The translations under genes were made by a program, and so were the position numbers. From Ophioderma brevispina (Eukaryota; Echinodermata; Ophiuroidea; Amphilepidida; Ophiodermatidae), in contig JAMKCH010010141.1 of NCBI GenBank assembly GCA_023653785.1, positions 1 through 64,000 on the forward strand: a DNA stretch of 64,000 bases. The letters run 5' to 3'. Below the pieces are notes generated by a model that was not told where the DNA came from, searched no databases, and saw only the letters and a list, made by a program, of their open reading frames with translations. Each line of letters starts with the position of its first letter. Positions within the stretch are counted from its first letter, which is position 1. Positions 20,588-31,745 of the stretch are shown piece by piece.

Positions 20588-21810
20588 CACTTGTCAGAGA
20601 AGTCCTGAGCTTCCAACTTGAATCCTGCTCTGAACTCGAACCCTGCTCTCACCATCTTCCCACTAGCCGATTTTGTTGAAGCGCCACTCTTCCTTCTTTC
20701 ACGCTGGGCTTCAGTCAGTTGTCCGTCCTTCCTGCGCTGTTTCCCGCTGCTGGATGAATCTTCACTCCGGTTTGATGCAACAGATGAAGGGCGCTCCTCA
20801 GACCTTTGCCTCATTCTGCTTCGTCTTCTATCATGGACAGGGTGTATGGGTAAATCCAAACTACGGAAAGTTTTCCCTCTGATGGTCTTGCTTTTTCTCT
20901 TTCTTTGTTTCATCTGGACTAGTCTCTGATCTTTCTTGGTGCTTCGGATCCTCATTACTTCTTTGCTCACCAGAATCTTCTTCGAGTTGCTCTCCTGATA
21001 TTCTTCTGTCAACATCCTTGCCATTGCTAGATCTTCTTGATATGCAAACATCTGCTATTTTTCTTTCGGTTTATTTTGCCGATCATCTTCCTCTTGCCAT
21101 CCACTTGTTTCTCACTTACGTCACCATGGACTTGGATTGTCTCTGACTCAACTTTTCCTTGTGTACTTCTTAAGTCCTCGCTCGCTTGACTTTGATCCAT
21201 CTTGTCAACAGCCATTTCCATATCATCCGTATCTATGACGATAGTCTGTTCACTGTCAATACTTTCATCCCCTGTGTCTGCAGCTTTCTCTTTCTCGCGC
21301 TAACCACTTGCTCCTCCATGTCAACCGCATGAGTCCGACGGTCAACCGCTTTGTCTGCAAGGGGCTTCTGATATGAAGAACCAACTGTGGTACCTTGCTT
21401 AGGTGTTGTTTCCACTTTTGATGCCTTGGAAATATTCACTTTCACCACATCGCATCTTGTTTGTCAACAGAAGTACCTTCCATGTCTTTTTCATGAACAA
21501 CACTGCTCTCTCTTTCGCTACTCTTTTCATCTACTGAAATAGTCACATTAGAATGTCTTGGAGAGCCATCATCTTTAGAGGGTCCAGTTGGAAGAAGACT
21601 TCATTTCCATCTTTGCCTGATGGCAACTGACCTCCTCCTTCATCTTTTCTTGACAGCACATTTTTTTCTTCAATATTCCACCCTCTTGAGTAAGCTGACT
21701 GCTGCTTACCAGAAGTTGATTGTCCCATTTCTTTATCGGTCTCATCATCTGAGAGCATTAGAACCCAATCTTCGCCAGATGTGTCACCGGCATTTTCAAC
21801 ATCCATACTT
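20588..21810 (-). CDS. PHF20-like gene, exon A (start, long N-terminal region, Tudor 1 start)
   Basis: The acceptor TTATCTTTTCAG at 21811 precedes AAGT and the ATG at 21806-21804, so the 5' UTR is split by an intron. The protein begins with an acidic stretch (GEDWVLMLSDDETDKEMGQ) and continues for roughly 400 residues as a Ser/Lys/Glu/Gln-rich, probably disordered region. It includes a second acidic hydrophobic motif (TIVIDTDDME, about 21250-21221), a Lys/Arg-rich part and RRKDGQLTEAQRERRKSG. It ends FEFRAGFKLEAQDFSDKW at donor GTAAGT, the first strands of Tudor 1. Frame changes occur near 21600, 21455, 21295 and between about 21060 and 20880; each joins good coding in two frames. In vertebrate PHF20 the Tudor pair lies near the N-terminus, so this long leader is unusual. 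Confidence 0.75.
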
Positions 21811-22480
21811 CTGAAAAGATAAAAGTTCAAATTGACATAAGGTGTTGAAATATCTACCGTGATAGGCCAAGAACTGGTCCCAATGAAAAAGATAGGGGTA
21901 TGCCACAAGACAAAATGCAAACCTATGCCATGATCCGGCCCTCTATAATGGTCAACAAAAAAAAATGTAGACACAGGAATGGAATGGACTTTCTTGGAAT
22001 GTACAACTGGCACTTACCTGCATGTCACAATTTTACTCATATGGCCATATGTCATAAACTTGGTACAAAAATGTTACACAGTGCAAAATGACAAGGCGAA
22101 CTCGTATTTACGCGATGCGTAAAATATGTCCCCACCGAATGTGGCGATCACTAACATACGTGAAATGGAACTACAACACCCTACCCCATCCCCAACACCC
22201 CACCCCTCTCCAACACCCCACAACACCCAACCCCCTGGAATTTTGCCTATCCGACGTACCGTTTCAGAGATACAGCAATTATGCATATTTAATTAGGTCA
22301 TTTGCATACCTAAGCCGCATATATCACATACCGTACTTTCAAATTGCAAAAAAAGATGTACCCCATGATAGGCTTTCATGCAGTGCAGGAATTTTGAGTA
22401 TCCGATGTAACATTTAAAAAATATAGCAATTACGCCGATTTTTGCATATTAATTAGCTCGTTTGCATACTCAATTTGCCC
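21811..22480. other. Upstream of first coding exon; AT-rich repeats
   Basis: The 5' non-coding exon of the PHF20-like gene is expected somewhere upstream of 21810 but could not be pinpointed. At 22270-22310 and 22425-22475 a repeated block reads AGCAATTA.GC...T..ATTAATTAG.TC.TTTGCATAC. A CCCCA-rich tract lies at 22180-22230. Confidence 0.4.
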
Positions 22481-24585
22481 GAAATATTACGCCCAAAATC
22501 TAATCAGTTTGAGAACTCTTCAGCCCGCTTCCAAGTTACCAAGTAACCAAGTTACATCATTATACACCTTACGGAACTCCAGAAAACTTGGGCATTATCT
22601 ACTACAGGCCCTGTGATGTCATGGACCCCTAGGTTGGTGAAAAAACAAACCATCTTTCCTTGCAAACGAATACACTAGCAACCGATTACACTGGACATGC
22701 TTGAACGCACTCTTCACACACAGCAGCAGCAGTCCGTTCGTACTCATCAGTCGTGAAGGGTGCACACCACTAAATAAACCCTAAACTGAAATACACGTAA
22801 AAATACAACATCGCGCCCTATGATTTACAACCCGCGGGAAAATAGAGTGAATGTTTTGAATCCAATTCCCTATAGATCACAATTGAAACTTTAAAAGAAA
22901 AATTAAATATAATCGCAATTTCCTGACTTTTCGATTAAAAAAAAACAGGGCATATGACCATTGCGTCAGCACTATTTCGAGTCGACTCATACGAAGTCAC
23001 TATTACCTTTTAGGGAACTCCTTGATGCAATTTCAACACTAAATAATTAATCCAAGTCTACAGCCCTTGTGATGTCATGGGCAGACCGGTTGCAGGCTAT
23101 TGATTTATTTCACCAAGCCTGGGGTTTACACCAAGAATACATCATTTCATGAAACTTGCATATTTCTGTAAATAAACCACTGGTATTTTGAAAGTCCATC
23201 TATTTTGTGTGTGTGTTTATGTCTTGAATCCGCTTTTAACTTGAGCGTGATTTTACATAATTGAAGCAGAGTCTCCACCTGGTCTAGTTTAGTGTCTTAC
23301 CGAATCATGCTACAAACGTGGAGGCGATTTTGTACAGAGCTGGAAACTGGACGCATGTAAATTAATGAGATTGCTATATTGTACTAGGCATTAGTGGTCA
23401 TTGTGTCCATGCAAAGTGTATGCAAAACTCTAAATTGTAACTGACAACAACAACGTACCTCACATGTTTCAATCTAAAAGTAGCTGTTGTTGAATTAAAA
23501 CAGCGATCGGTTCTAAACTAGTTATCAGATCGGATGCATCATAAAAATACCTTATTCAATGCCCGCATTTGTAAACCTCCACATACATGGCATAAAGTTG
23601 CGCTTGAGTTGTTGAAAATGCAACTCACCTGAACTTGTTCTTCAAGCGGCCATTTTTTCCTGTCAAAGGTCATATGAATGTGTCAAAGATCATATGTAAG
23701 TGCTTCTTCCATTTCGTGCATATGAGGGTAGTTCGAAATTAACATTTTTTTTATCCGGTTGCATAATGTCGAGAATCGGTCCAAATTTGAAATTAGGTCA
23801 AGTCTTGTTAAGGACCGAGTTCTCAGGCTAGTCTAGTTCCAATAATTGTAACTTATGGCATCATCTTTTAAAATGTGGACATAATCTTTGGTGCCATAGT
23901 CTATGATAACAGCAGCCATAAAAAAGGACTATCTAGTCATGATCATCAGGACTACACCTGGTCGAACAATTACGCAATGCCATAAATGCCGACTGAAATC
24001 CGTACGATGAACTAAATGGTGCCTATACACGTGTCGTGCTGGAATGGATTAACGGTCCTATGGAATTTTTAATTTTCAGGTCGGAACTTATAGCCCCCGT
24101 TCACTCCTTTTCTATATTTCAACGGAACACAATTCAACCTCTTTCCTTTTTTGGGGGTGGGGTTTTTTGGTTTAATTTAGAATTTATAAATTTTTTGTTT
24201 TAAGCCGTTCATATTCTGTCGGTCGCTGTGATGTCACAAATTGGAATTCTGCCACCTGATTGGTCAATTACGGCTCTTCCAAGTTACTCCCTGGAGTGAA
24301 AGATTACCATTGGAGTGAATGATGAAGTCAACAAAATCGCGCTTTGCAGCAAAATTACTCACTGAAATGATTTCTTTTTCCATAATATCATCAAAAATTA
24401 TATCCTGCTGCTGTATCTCAAGAAAATATCTTGAGATCAGATCAAAAAATTGATTTACTATAAAAAACTTAAGCACTCCATAGATGGTCCATAATAAGTT
24501 TCACGCCAGTCACTGAGAGTGTGTGTGCCAAATTCAACAACTGCGACCGACAGATAGTGCAATAGCGTACTCGTGCCTATTCGTC
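22481..24585. other. No gene recognised
   Basis: Mixed AT-rich sequence. Short CA/GT and TG runs and a repeated AAGGTCATATG(A)ATGTGTCAAAGATCATATG word near 23665-23700 are the only structure seen. This stretch could hold the promoter of the PHF20-like gene, but no core element was identified. Confidence 0.35.
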
Positions 24586-24954
24586 GGGGATCAGCGCTTC
24601 AATCGGCGAGCAATCCGATTGAGCGACAACAACGGGAATTGAAAATCAACACACCTTTTGTTAAACTTAGGATTTAGTTCATATTAAATCACCTTTTAAT
24701 CCGTCAGTAAGATTTTGTAAAATCCAAGTTCGAAGTGGTCAAAATTGTACTCTAAAGCTCTATAAGATTACTTTCCATGCTTTTGCTGTTACTGTTTCGC
24801 CAGATTTGCTGTTACTGCTCATGCTGCAGAGCTCAACTAAGAGTTAGGCCATAACTGCGCATGTGCAGAAGCCAACCGCTTCACATTTCATATTAATACG
24901 CATCGGCTATGTCAAATTCTAAATTCTTCTGTCCCTTCCTTCCAGAAAGTATTG

Positions 24955-25022
24955 TTTTTTAAAAAAAACTTTTTATTTTTTTTATTTTTTTTATTTTTTT
25001 TATTTTTTTTATTTTTTTTATC
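24955..25022. repeat. ATTTTTTTT microsatellite
   Basis: A run of T-blocks of seven to eight bases separated by single A residues, about eight units. Prone to length error. Confidence 0.9.
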
Positions 25023-25197
25023 ACTCTTTTTTGGACTATATTTCATAGGACCTGATACTTGGTCCTATGTTGCCATATTGACGTTTTTTTTTTCCCACTA
25101 ATTTGCACACATAACAAACTACAGAAGTTTGGTGCTCCTAGAGAGGAGGAACTACGATCACCAACCAACCAACCGATGGTGACTGGGGATTTCCCTG

Positions 25198-25660
25198 GCA
25201 GTAGCGACCTCTAATATTTGGCTATGTATTGACTATATAATATATTGGACTAGCTCGAAAAGTAGCTCGGAAACATGCCAAAATTTTGGTACAAATTTAG
25301 CTAATCGTGGCGCTTTTTATTTTTGTCGAAATGGTCGCAGGTTCATGGCACAGTTTTTCGCTATGTGCGATAATTCCAGCAAGGCGGGATCCGTACGTTC
25401 AAATATCGCCAGTAACGATCTTTACGAGGCTTGTGCCGACCGTCCTATTTTTTTCATCAAAATCACTCTGTCTCAAGTTTGCTCATAGATTCGTAATCTA
25501 CACACCCTCAGCTACATTTGACAACCAAATTTAATTCTTCAATCGAAATATATAACCTAGAATAACATGATAAAAGCAGCGTGTATGAATATTACCTTTA
25601 GTGAAAGGTATCCCACACATTTCAACGGAACTATTTAGATGTCTGCTACTTGAACAAATG
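25198..25660 (+). repeat. Direct duplicated block, copy 1
   Basis: It begins GTAGC.GACCTCTAA.ATTTG and passes CGCTTT.TATTTTTGTCGAAATGGT, GGTTCATGGCACAGTTTTTCGC, GAGGCTTGTGCCGACCGTC and TAAAAGCAGCGTGT, and ends at GTCTGCTAC. It matches copy 2 almost collinearly with frequent single-base indels. The short plus-strand open frame inside is shifted between copies and looks non-coding. Confidence 0.85.
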
Positions 25661-26649
25661 ATCATTTTCAATTTTTTTCATTTTTGAATTTTATCATAGA
25701 CCATAATGTTGTGAGTTAAAATCCGAAAAAATCACTCGAATTGGCCTAAAACTTATGAGTTATGAACTTTTTTGAGACGGCTACCGTCACCACGAGAATG
25801 CCCAAAATTGTCTTTTTTGACGCCCCCCATGAGCATTGCCTGAAATGGCTTGATACGTGCAGGTCGTTTGCCCTTACGCGGCTTGCTTTGCTTGTTTCCC
25901 CGATTATCTTTTCTTTAAAAGAAATATTCCACTCTACACACAGCTTTTCAATATAAAAAAAACCAAAAGTCCAAAAAGAGCTCTATGAACCCTTCAACAC
26001 CCCCCCACCCCTCCCGCCGCACCCCCCACCCCCCCGCCCCTGTCACAACTGGTGCGAGTTTTCTGAATTTACATCGATTAGGGTCTTTTGGGGCATTATC
26101 AGAAATAGATTCGATTTTTTAGAATAGGAAAAAAAAAAGAATGTCTGTCTTCCTTTGAATTCTAATACCTCTTCCTAAATCTGATCAAAGGATTTTTAAA
26201 TGAAAACTAGAGGCATAGAGTAAGCCGATTTCGCATATTTTTGCCTGGAATTGCCGTTTTCGTTTATTTCCACACCCCCCCCCCGCCCAATATTTTAAGA
26301 TAATATATAAGCCCATGCTTCTTGAATTTGCAATTTGTATAGACACACATAGCCTAAACCTGTTGCTGCATTTGCAACAAGGGAATCCGTCCAATAAAAC
26401 CGCCTGCGTAATCAATTAGACATTTCTAATCTACCTCAGAAACCCTTCTCCCAAACCCACGACAGAAAATTTCACAAGAACTATGTATAGAGTGATAAAT
26501 AAAGAAAAATGGGCTCAAACTGCATTTTATGGACTTATTTGCTTGTCAGCAGCAATATTTTTCCTCTCTATTTATGCTGTCCTGGATACAAGACGTAGTG
26601 CTTCACGCCCTCGACGCACAAAAATTTGGTTAGGTTTGGAGTGCTCTAA

Positions 26650-27110
26650 GGTAGCCGACCTCTAAATTATTTGCTATGTATTGATATATAATAATTTGAC
26701 GTAGGCTACAAAAAGTAGCTTGGAAACACCCCGAAATTTGGTATCAAAATTTAGCCAAATCGGTGCGCGCTTTGTATTTTTGTCGAAATGGTAGCAGGTT
26801 CATGGCACAGTTTTTCGCTATTTGCGATAATTCCAAACAATGCGTGAATCGTCTTTCTCAAAATATCGCCAGTACGCATTACCAGGCTTGTGCCGACCGT
26901 CTATTTTTTCATCAAATCACCTCTGTCTCAAGTTGGCTCATTATATTCGTAATCTACACACTCTCAGCGACATTTTTTTGACACCACTTTAATTCTTCAA
27001 TCGGAAATAATAACCTAGATATACATGATAAAGGCAGCGTGTGCAGGAATTTACTTTAGTGGAAAGGTATTCCCACAACTGTTTCACCGGAACTGTTTAG
27101 AGGTCTGCTA
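26650..27110 (+). repeat. Direct duplicated block, copy 2
   Basis: The second copy of the block at 25198-25660, offset by about 1.45 kb in the same orientation. The differences are mostly single-base insertions and deletions rather than substitutions, which again points to sequencing noise or a recent copy. Confidence 0.85.
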
Positions 27111-27324
27111 CCTGCAGTTGATGAAACGGAATGACTTTTTGGATGATTTGTTTCTCAAAATTTGGTGGGAGGTTTCTTTTCAACAAAATCCAATTCTTAC
27201 TAATGTAGCAGAAAAGTGTGCGAGGAATTTTTTTTGGTGTGTTGCCTGAGGTTTTAGGTATTTGTTATTTAAAGTAAATTGGCAAAATAATTTTTTGTGA
27301 AGAATCGTTTGCCGGAAAGAAAGA

Positions 27325-27675
27325 ATTTAGTATTTGCCCCCAGGCTACGGGAATTCGGCACGGTAACGGAATAAACCCGCCAGTTAAAGGTGCCGAATTT
27401 TAAGTGGTGGCAGAATACTAAATGCATCCCTCGTTGCCTTTGTGAAGTCTCTGAATTGATAGTAGAAATAGCAAAACCTCGCGAATTTGGCGATATAAAT
27501 CGCCGTCTTAGGCAAGTTCGCCTGATTAAGCGGACATCGATCGATTGAGCGCTGATCCCCGACTGTATTCTAAAGAAAATAGGAAAGAATTAGTTTTCTG
27601 CCACAGGCTACGAAATTCGGCAACGTCACGAATAAACCGCATGTTAAGGTGCCAATTTTAAGTGTGCAGGAATTA
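27325..27675. repeat. Two short AACGGAATAAACC palindrome-type copies
   Basis: The block at 27325-27420 (CAGGCTACGGGAATTCGGCA, GTAACGGAATAAACC, GGTGCCGAATTTTAAGTGG, GAATACTAAAT) returns in shortened form at 27585-27675. In each copy TTCGGCA and TGCCGAA-type words face each other. The central words are shared with the MITE at 20297-20486. Confidence 0.6.
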
Positions 27676-28561
27676 GTCCGTTCAGAACAAGACCTCGAGC
27701 GCCCAGCGCGAGGTCTGGGAAAAAGTGTATTCAGATTGTTTTAGTATTTAATTACCGTACAAATGAATAGGCTGCGAACATTTTTTTTATCGCAGGCATA
27801 TTCCCCCTATATTTGAAGTATGCCCTCGACCGGATTCTATAAATACCTGAGAATATCCTGAGTCCGAATATTCACCCTAATCACAGATTTTTTTACCTCT
27901 GATAGTGTCAAAATACCAACGAATATTAAAATCGCTCTCGGATGCACTAAAAGCGCCTAAATGTCTTGCTGGCGACACAATGATAATTTAATCTCTTCTT
28001 ACACAGATGCTTATACGAAGTAATAGAGGACATGCATCTTGCTGAAACGTCTGCAAATTACGAAACAGAGACTTCAGGTCAAACACGAAAATATAATGAT
28101 AGTCTCGCTACAGTCGTTTAACAACTGCTATGTTACTTATTAGTTATGTAAAAGGCGCTGGCGTAGTACTTGACTAGGAGTATAGTAGTAGTATTCTCAA
28201 GGGAATTTCTCAGTTGAGTGACATGCGGGTATGTGAACCATCGGCCTCCTAATGAAAGGGATATTAAAACAGGAGTGCTGTAAAAAAAAGTGGTCATTCA
28301 GTGTGAAGATGTTGATACTTAAAAAAATAGGACCGATGCAGGAAACTATTATTGCAATCATGAGTAATTTCTAAGGATGAGTTCTGTTTATTTGGTTTTG
28401 TTGTTAGGCCTATTGAATTCGGCGATATGCGTCGCCTATGGGGGGCATATAGGACGTTGAGTTCCGAAAAAGATTTGAAATTAGAGGTTAGGCCACTGGG
28501 TTGCCCGAGGGCTCACAGATTAGGGGCCAATATTGTGTCTGGATGCAGTGGTGTGTAACCA

Positions 28562-28595
<34 letters not shown>

Positions 28596-30069
28596 TAAAG
28601 GGGGGGGGGGTGGTAACGTATATTTTCAGGGGCAAGCATATAATTAGTATGGGCTTAAGGCAAGGTAATTGATTCTTAGTTTCCTGTTGACCATGCATCA
28701 GATTTGCTGCTGTGGCAAATTTCATTTTATTTTGTGAAAAAAAATTGTTTTTCTTGACACTTTAAAATAAAAACAAATTTTCAGTGGCTAACATATTCAA
28801 ATGGCACCCTCCCTGTTTAGTTTAAGCAATTAACTTGAGGGAATTTCCGCCAGATTTTGTCGCGTTGTCATAATACCTGGTGCAAAAATGCTTTGAACTG
28901 ATTTTTAAACTTGTGTGTTTTTTTTTTTTTTTTAACCGGGTTTTTTTAAATTAGGCAATTGGAAACCAGGGTTTGAGGGCGCCAAGACCAAGAAATCCCA
29001 ATTTATGACGACGCCATTGGTTTACCACGTAAAAGCGAAATCTTGACGAAAAATCGACTTTTTTATAAGTTGTCAAGGATATTTTCTTCTTCCAAAACGT
29101 TGGAGTTGAAGAAATGAAACTCATGGAAGGTTATTTCTTTTTTCTTTTTTTGTATTAATACCGAACGAGGAGAAGATCGTATGTAGGTCATGGGAACACC
29201 CACGACGACCCACATCAAAGCACCCAAATTAGTTCGTGGTTTGCACTCTATTGCGTAATTCTTTTCGACATTTTTGGTGAATTTCATAATGATGAAGCTT
29301 GGCGCACCGGCCTGTTCCTGTTGTGTAACTTTGTTTATGTAATAAATATAAGGTTACTATATCCTGTTCAGTGTTTGTAAGGTGGAACATGGACCCACAT
29401 TCTTTTGTCCACGTATATCTTCAAATTAACAGAGAGGCTCCAGGTTGTGCCAAAATACACTAATGCTACTATAGAATATTTACCCCAGTGTTGCATTGTG
29501 ACCTTGGTCTTCCAGAGTGTCATCTCAATGTACTTATCAAAGGTTCTGTTTTCTCTTAGAGTGAACATACTTTAGTGTGTTCAAGATGCGATTAGATGTA
29601 TATAATGAAATGACAGTAACTAAGGAATGATGGTAAATAATGAATAATGAAATCGGACCTCGCACCTTTTTAAAAATTCCACAGGAAACTAAGAATCAAA
29701 TTCCAATGTTGGCCTAATGAAATTTCATCACAAGTTTGAACACAAGGAGGTCAGATTTAAGGGTCGTGTGACGACATGATCCCACGTTCACGACCAACTG
29801 GTATATATGAAAGTTTTTTAGAAAAAACAAAAAAGGTCTCAAAGCCCCACTTACAATTCGGTATCCAACTTCTCGGCGTTATTTCTGGTGTTGAAATTTA
29901 GTATTTAAACACGGCTCGGTGTGTGCTGCCACAATTTTGAATTATGCAGTTTGGTGATCTGCTTATGAAAATGTTAGAGGTAAGCAAGTTGCACTAGAAG
30001 CAAACGACAACAAAATCACACATATTTTCTACTAAATGTCCATGTTACAAATAAAAATGTCAAAACCAC
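27676..30069. other. No gene recognised; homopolymer runs
   Basis: Contains the palindrome GACCTCGAGCGCCCAGCGCG-AGGTC at about 27692-27716. A poly-G block of more than 40 bases, broken only by TAAA, lies at about 28569-28612, and a poly-T run at 28919-28934. Elsewhere only short open frames. Confidence 0.4.
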
Positions 30070-30330
30070 GTTTGGTGTCTTAACACCAGAGTGTTGCAGT
30101 CCGTATTGATCCAGGAGGTCTCTTACAATTAACAAGGTTGGTGTCAATTTGGCACCGAGGGTGTGAAAAAAATAATTACACCGAATGTGGTGTAAATATT
30201 ACACCCCACACGGTTTCATCTCATATAGTATAAACCAAAATTGGTGTTAATATAACACTAACAGGGTGATTAATTTAACACCAAAATGGTGTAAACTCAC
30301 ACAGGGGGTTGATTTAAGGGTTGTTTAAAT
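30070..30330. repeat. GGTGT...ACACC palindrome-rich repeat
   Basis: At least nine GGTGT or ACACC words face each other at short spacings (TTAACACCAGAGTGTTG, TTTGGCACCGAGGGTGTG, ATGTGGTGTAAATATTACAC, TTGGTGTTAATATAACACTA, TTTAACACCAAAATGGTGTA). This makes a series of short hairpins typical of some animal inverted-repeat elements. No coding. Confidence 0.65.
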
Positions 30331-30663
30331 TAAAAAAAGAAAAAACCTAAAAAATTAAAAAACCCCCATTTTTGCAGTGTAGTTCAAAAGTTCCACGGAC
30401 ATCCAAATTACTGAGGAGCCGTGGCGAACTAGCGTGTGTAAATGGGGGGGCAAAGGGGGGTGCAAGCATTTCGGCGGGGCGCATAGTGGTCCTTAGACTA
30501 CTGTTATACAAACGGCAGTTCATTGGGGGTTGGCGGGCAGGAAGCAAGGCTTGAGGGGGAGGGGCTCGCGCATCTTCCCCTCCCCGCTGGTTACATCACT
30601 GTGATGAAGTAATTTATAAAGTCTTTTATTGTTTCTTATTTTTTTTATGTGTTTCTTTATAAG

Positions 30664-30926
30664 GAAAGTGGGATACTGAGCATCATAGGATCATTGACAT
30701 GGGGAGCGTTTGTGGCAATTGTGGAACTTCTTCAAATTTGAGAAGAAAAAGAAAGACTTATTACCGTCAAAGGTTATCAGCAAAAGTACCTGGGGAACAT
30801 TTCCATATTTCAATTAATACTGAAGAATGGCCTTCAAAAACGTTTAGCCCCAGATTAATGAAGACCAAATTCATTTGTACCCAGTGCTTGCTAATTTTAA
30901 TGGACCATCAATTTTGCAATTTTTAA
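30664..30926 (+). CDS. Possible terminal exon with CxxC pairs
   Basis: After an acceptor-like TTTCTTTATAAG the frame KWDTEHHRIIDMGSVCGNCG stays open for 87 codons to TAA at 30924-30926. It has a CGNCG pair, a basic stretch (LRRKRKTYYRQRL), HFHISINTEEW and an ICTQC pair near the end. Two Cys pairs with His between could form a zinc site, but no family was recognised. A hairpin (GTCTTGACCTTGAAA...TTTCAAGGTCAAGAC) follows directly at 30940-30992. No upstream exon was identified. Confidence 0.28.
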
Positions 30927-30929
30927 CAG

Positions 30930-31555
30930 CACAAATTTAGTCTTGACCTTGAAAACCTGAATAGCCGCCATTTTTGGCATTTCAAGGTCAAGACTAACCT
31001 TTGAACTATTACAGTTGCAAAATTGAATTTGTCTCCACAAAACATATAATTTAATGACACTTACAATACTTACACATCTTTAATCTGTTTATATTAGCAA
31101 TTTGACCTTGACTGAAAGGCATTTGACCTTTGGATATTTGTTGCCATAGTGGTCCTCATTTGAAGTCTGATCTATCACAACTATACTTTTTAGATTCCGT
31201 ATGATAAGGATATTTGGACCATGCATATTAATTTCAAATTGTGACAGTTTTCAATTTTTACCCCCATGCTAACTTTGTTTGCCCCGTCCCCAAAATGCCG
31301 GAACCTTGAAGTGCGGCAAGCCCACGTCAAAAACCTTCAACATTGATCAGGAACCCCAATACGCCTTCAAATCTCTTTGTCTCCAAATTTTGTCCGGGTC
31401 ACGGCTGCTTCTACTATTAGGACCAGAATCCACGAGCAAAGCCCCCGGTGGTGGTCCAGGGTGTTTACTGCCCTGAATATGTCTTCTGAGTCAATTCTTG
31501 GCAACGAATGTGTAAAATTACACTTGTCGCACGCAGATCCATTGAAACTTTAGTA
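30930..31555. other. No gene recognised
   Basis: Apart from the GTCTTGACCTTG hairpin at its start, only short open frames are seen. Confidence 0.35.
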
Positions 31556-31745
31556 CCATGCCTATCTTTTTGCCGGCACTCCCGATGTTGAAGTAATCAT
31601 AGTCCGGAAAGTATCATTCCGGCTCCATAGAGAACAACGGAATAAAGCATGAAACTACTTTTGCGTGAAGAGTCAACTGAATCGATCGCCCTATGTTCAC
31701 CATTGTTCCGGACTGTGGAGCCCGGAGGACTCTATCTCCCTGCCA
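31556..31745 (+). repeat. Unknown dispersed repeat, copy 1
   Basis: The core AGAGTCAACTGAATCGAT, GCCCTAT, GTTCACCA and GTTCCGGAC, together with upstream AACGGAATAAA and AGTCCGG, is found again in opposite orientation at 61085-61235. The core is better conserved than the flanks. The open frame over it ends soon and has no domain. Confidence 0.65.

Larger units (their letters stand above)
4974..21810 (-). other. PHF20/PHF20L1-like gene (partial, five coding exons)
   Basis: The gene runs right to left: exon A 21810-20588, B 19068-18917, C 18185-18002, D 7487-7395, E 5105-4974. The tandem Tudor domains of exons A to C match the N-terminal architecture of PHF20 and PHF20L1, readers of methylated lysine in the NSL/MOF histone acetyltransferase complex. 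Donor and acceptor phases match at each junction: A ends after two bases of a Trp codon that B completes; B ends after two bases that C completes; C ends in phase 0 and D starts in phase 0; D ends with one base that E completes as Asp. Another small exon between C and D cannot be excluded. All breaks in reading frame are indels; the splice sites are intact. The C-terminal exons and the promoter exon were not found. Confidence 0.8.
24586..27563. mobile_element. Possible ~3-kb element with GTCGGGGATCAGCGCT ends
   Basis: GTCGGGGATCAGCGCT at about 24586 is repeated exactly, inverted, at 27548-27563 (AGCGCTGATCCCCGAC). The next bases also agree on the reverse reading (CAATCGG / CAATCGA). Between them lie two direct copies of a ~460-bp block, an ATTTTTTTT microsatellite and short palindromes; no transposase frame survives. 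Target duplications are not clear (CTATTC before, GTATTC shortly after). It could be one degenerate DNA element or two related ends by chance. Confidence 0.4.
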
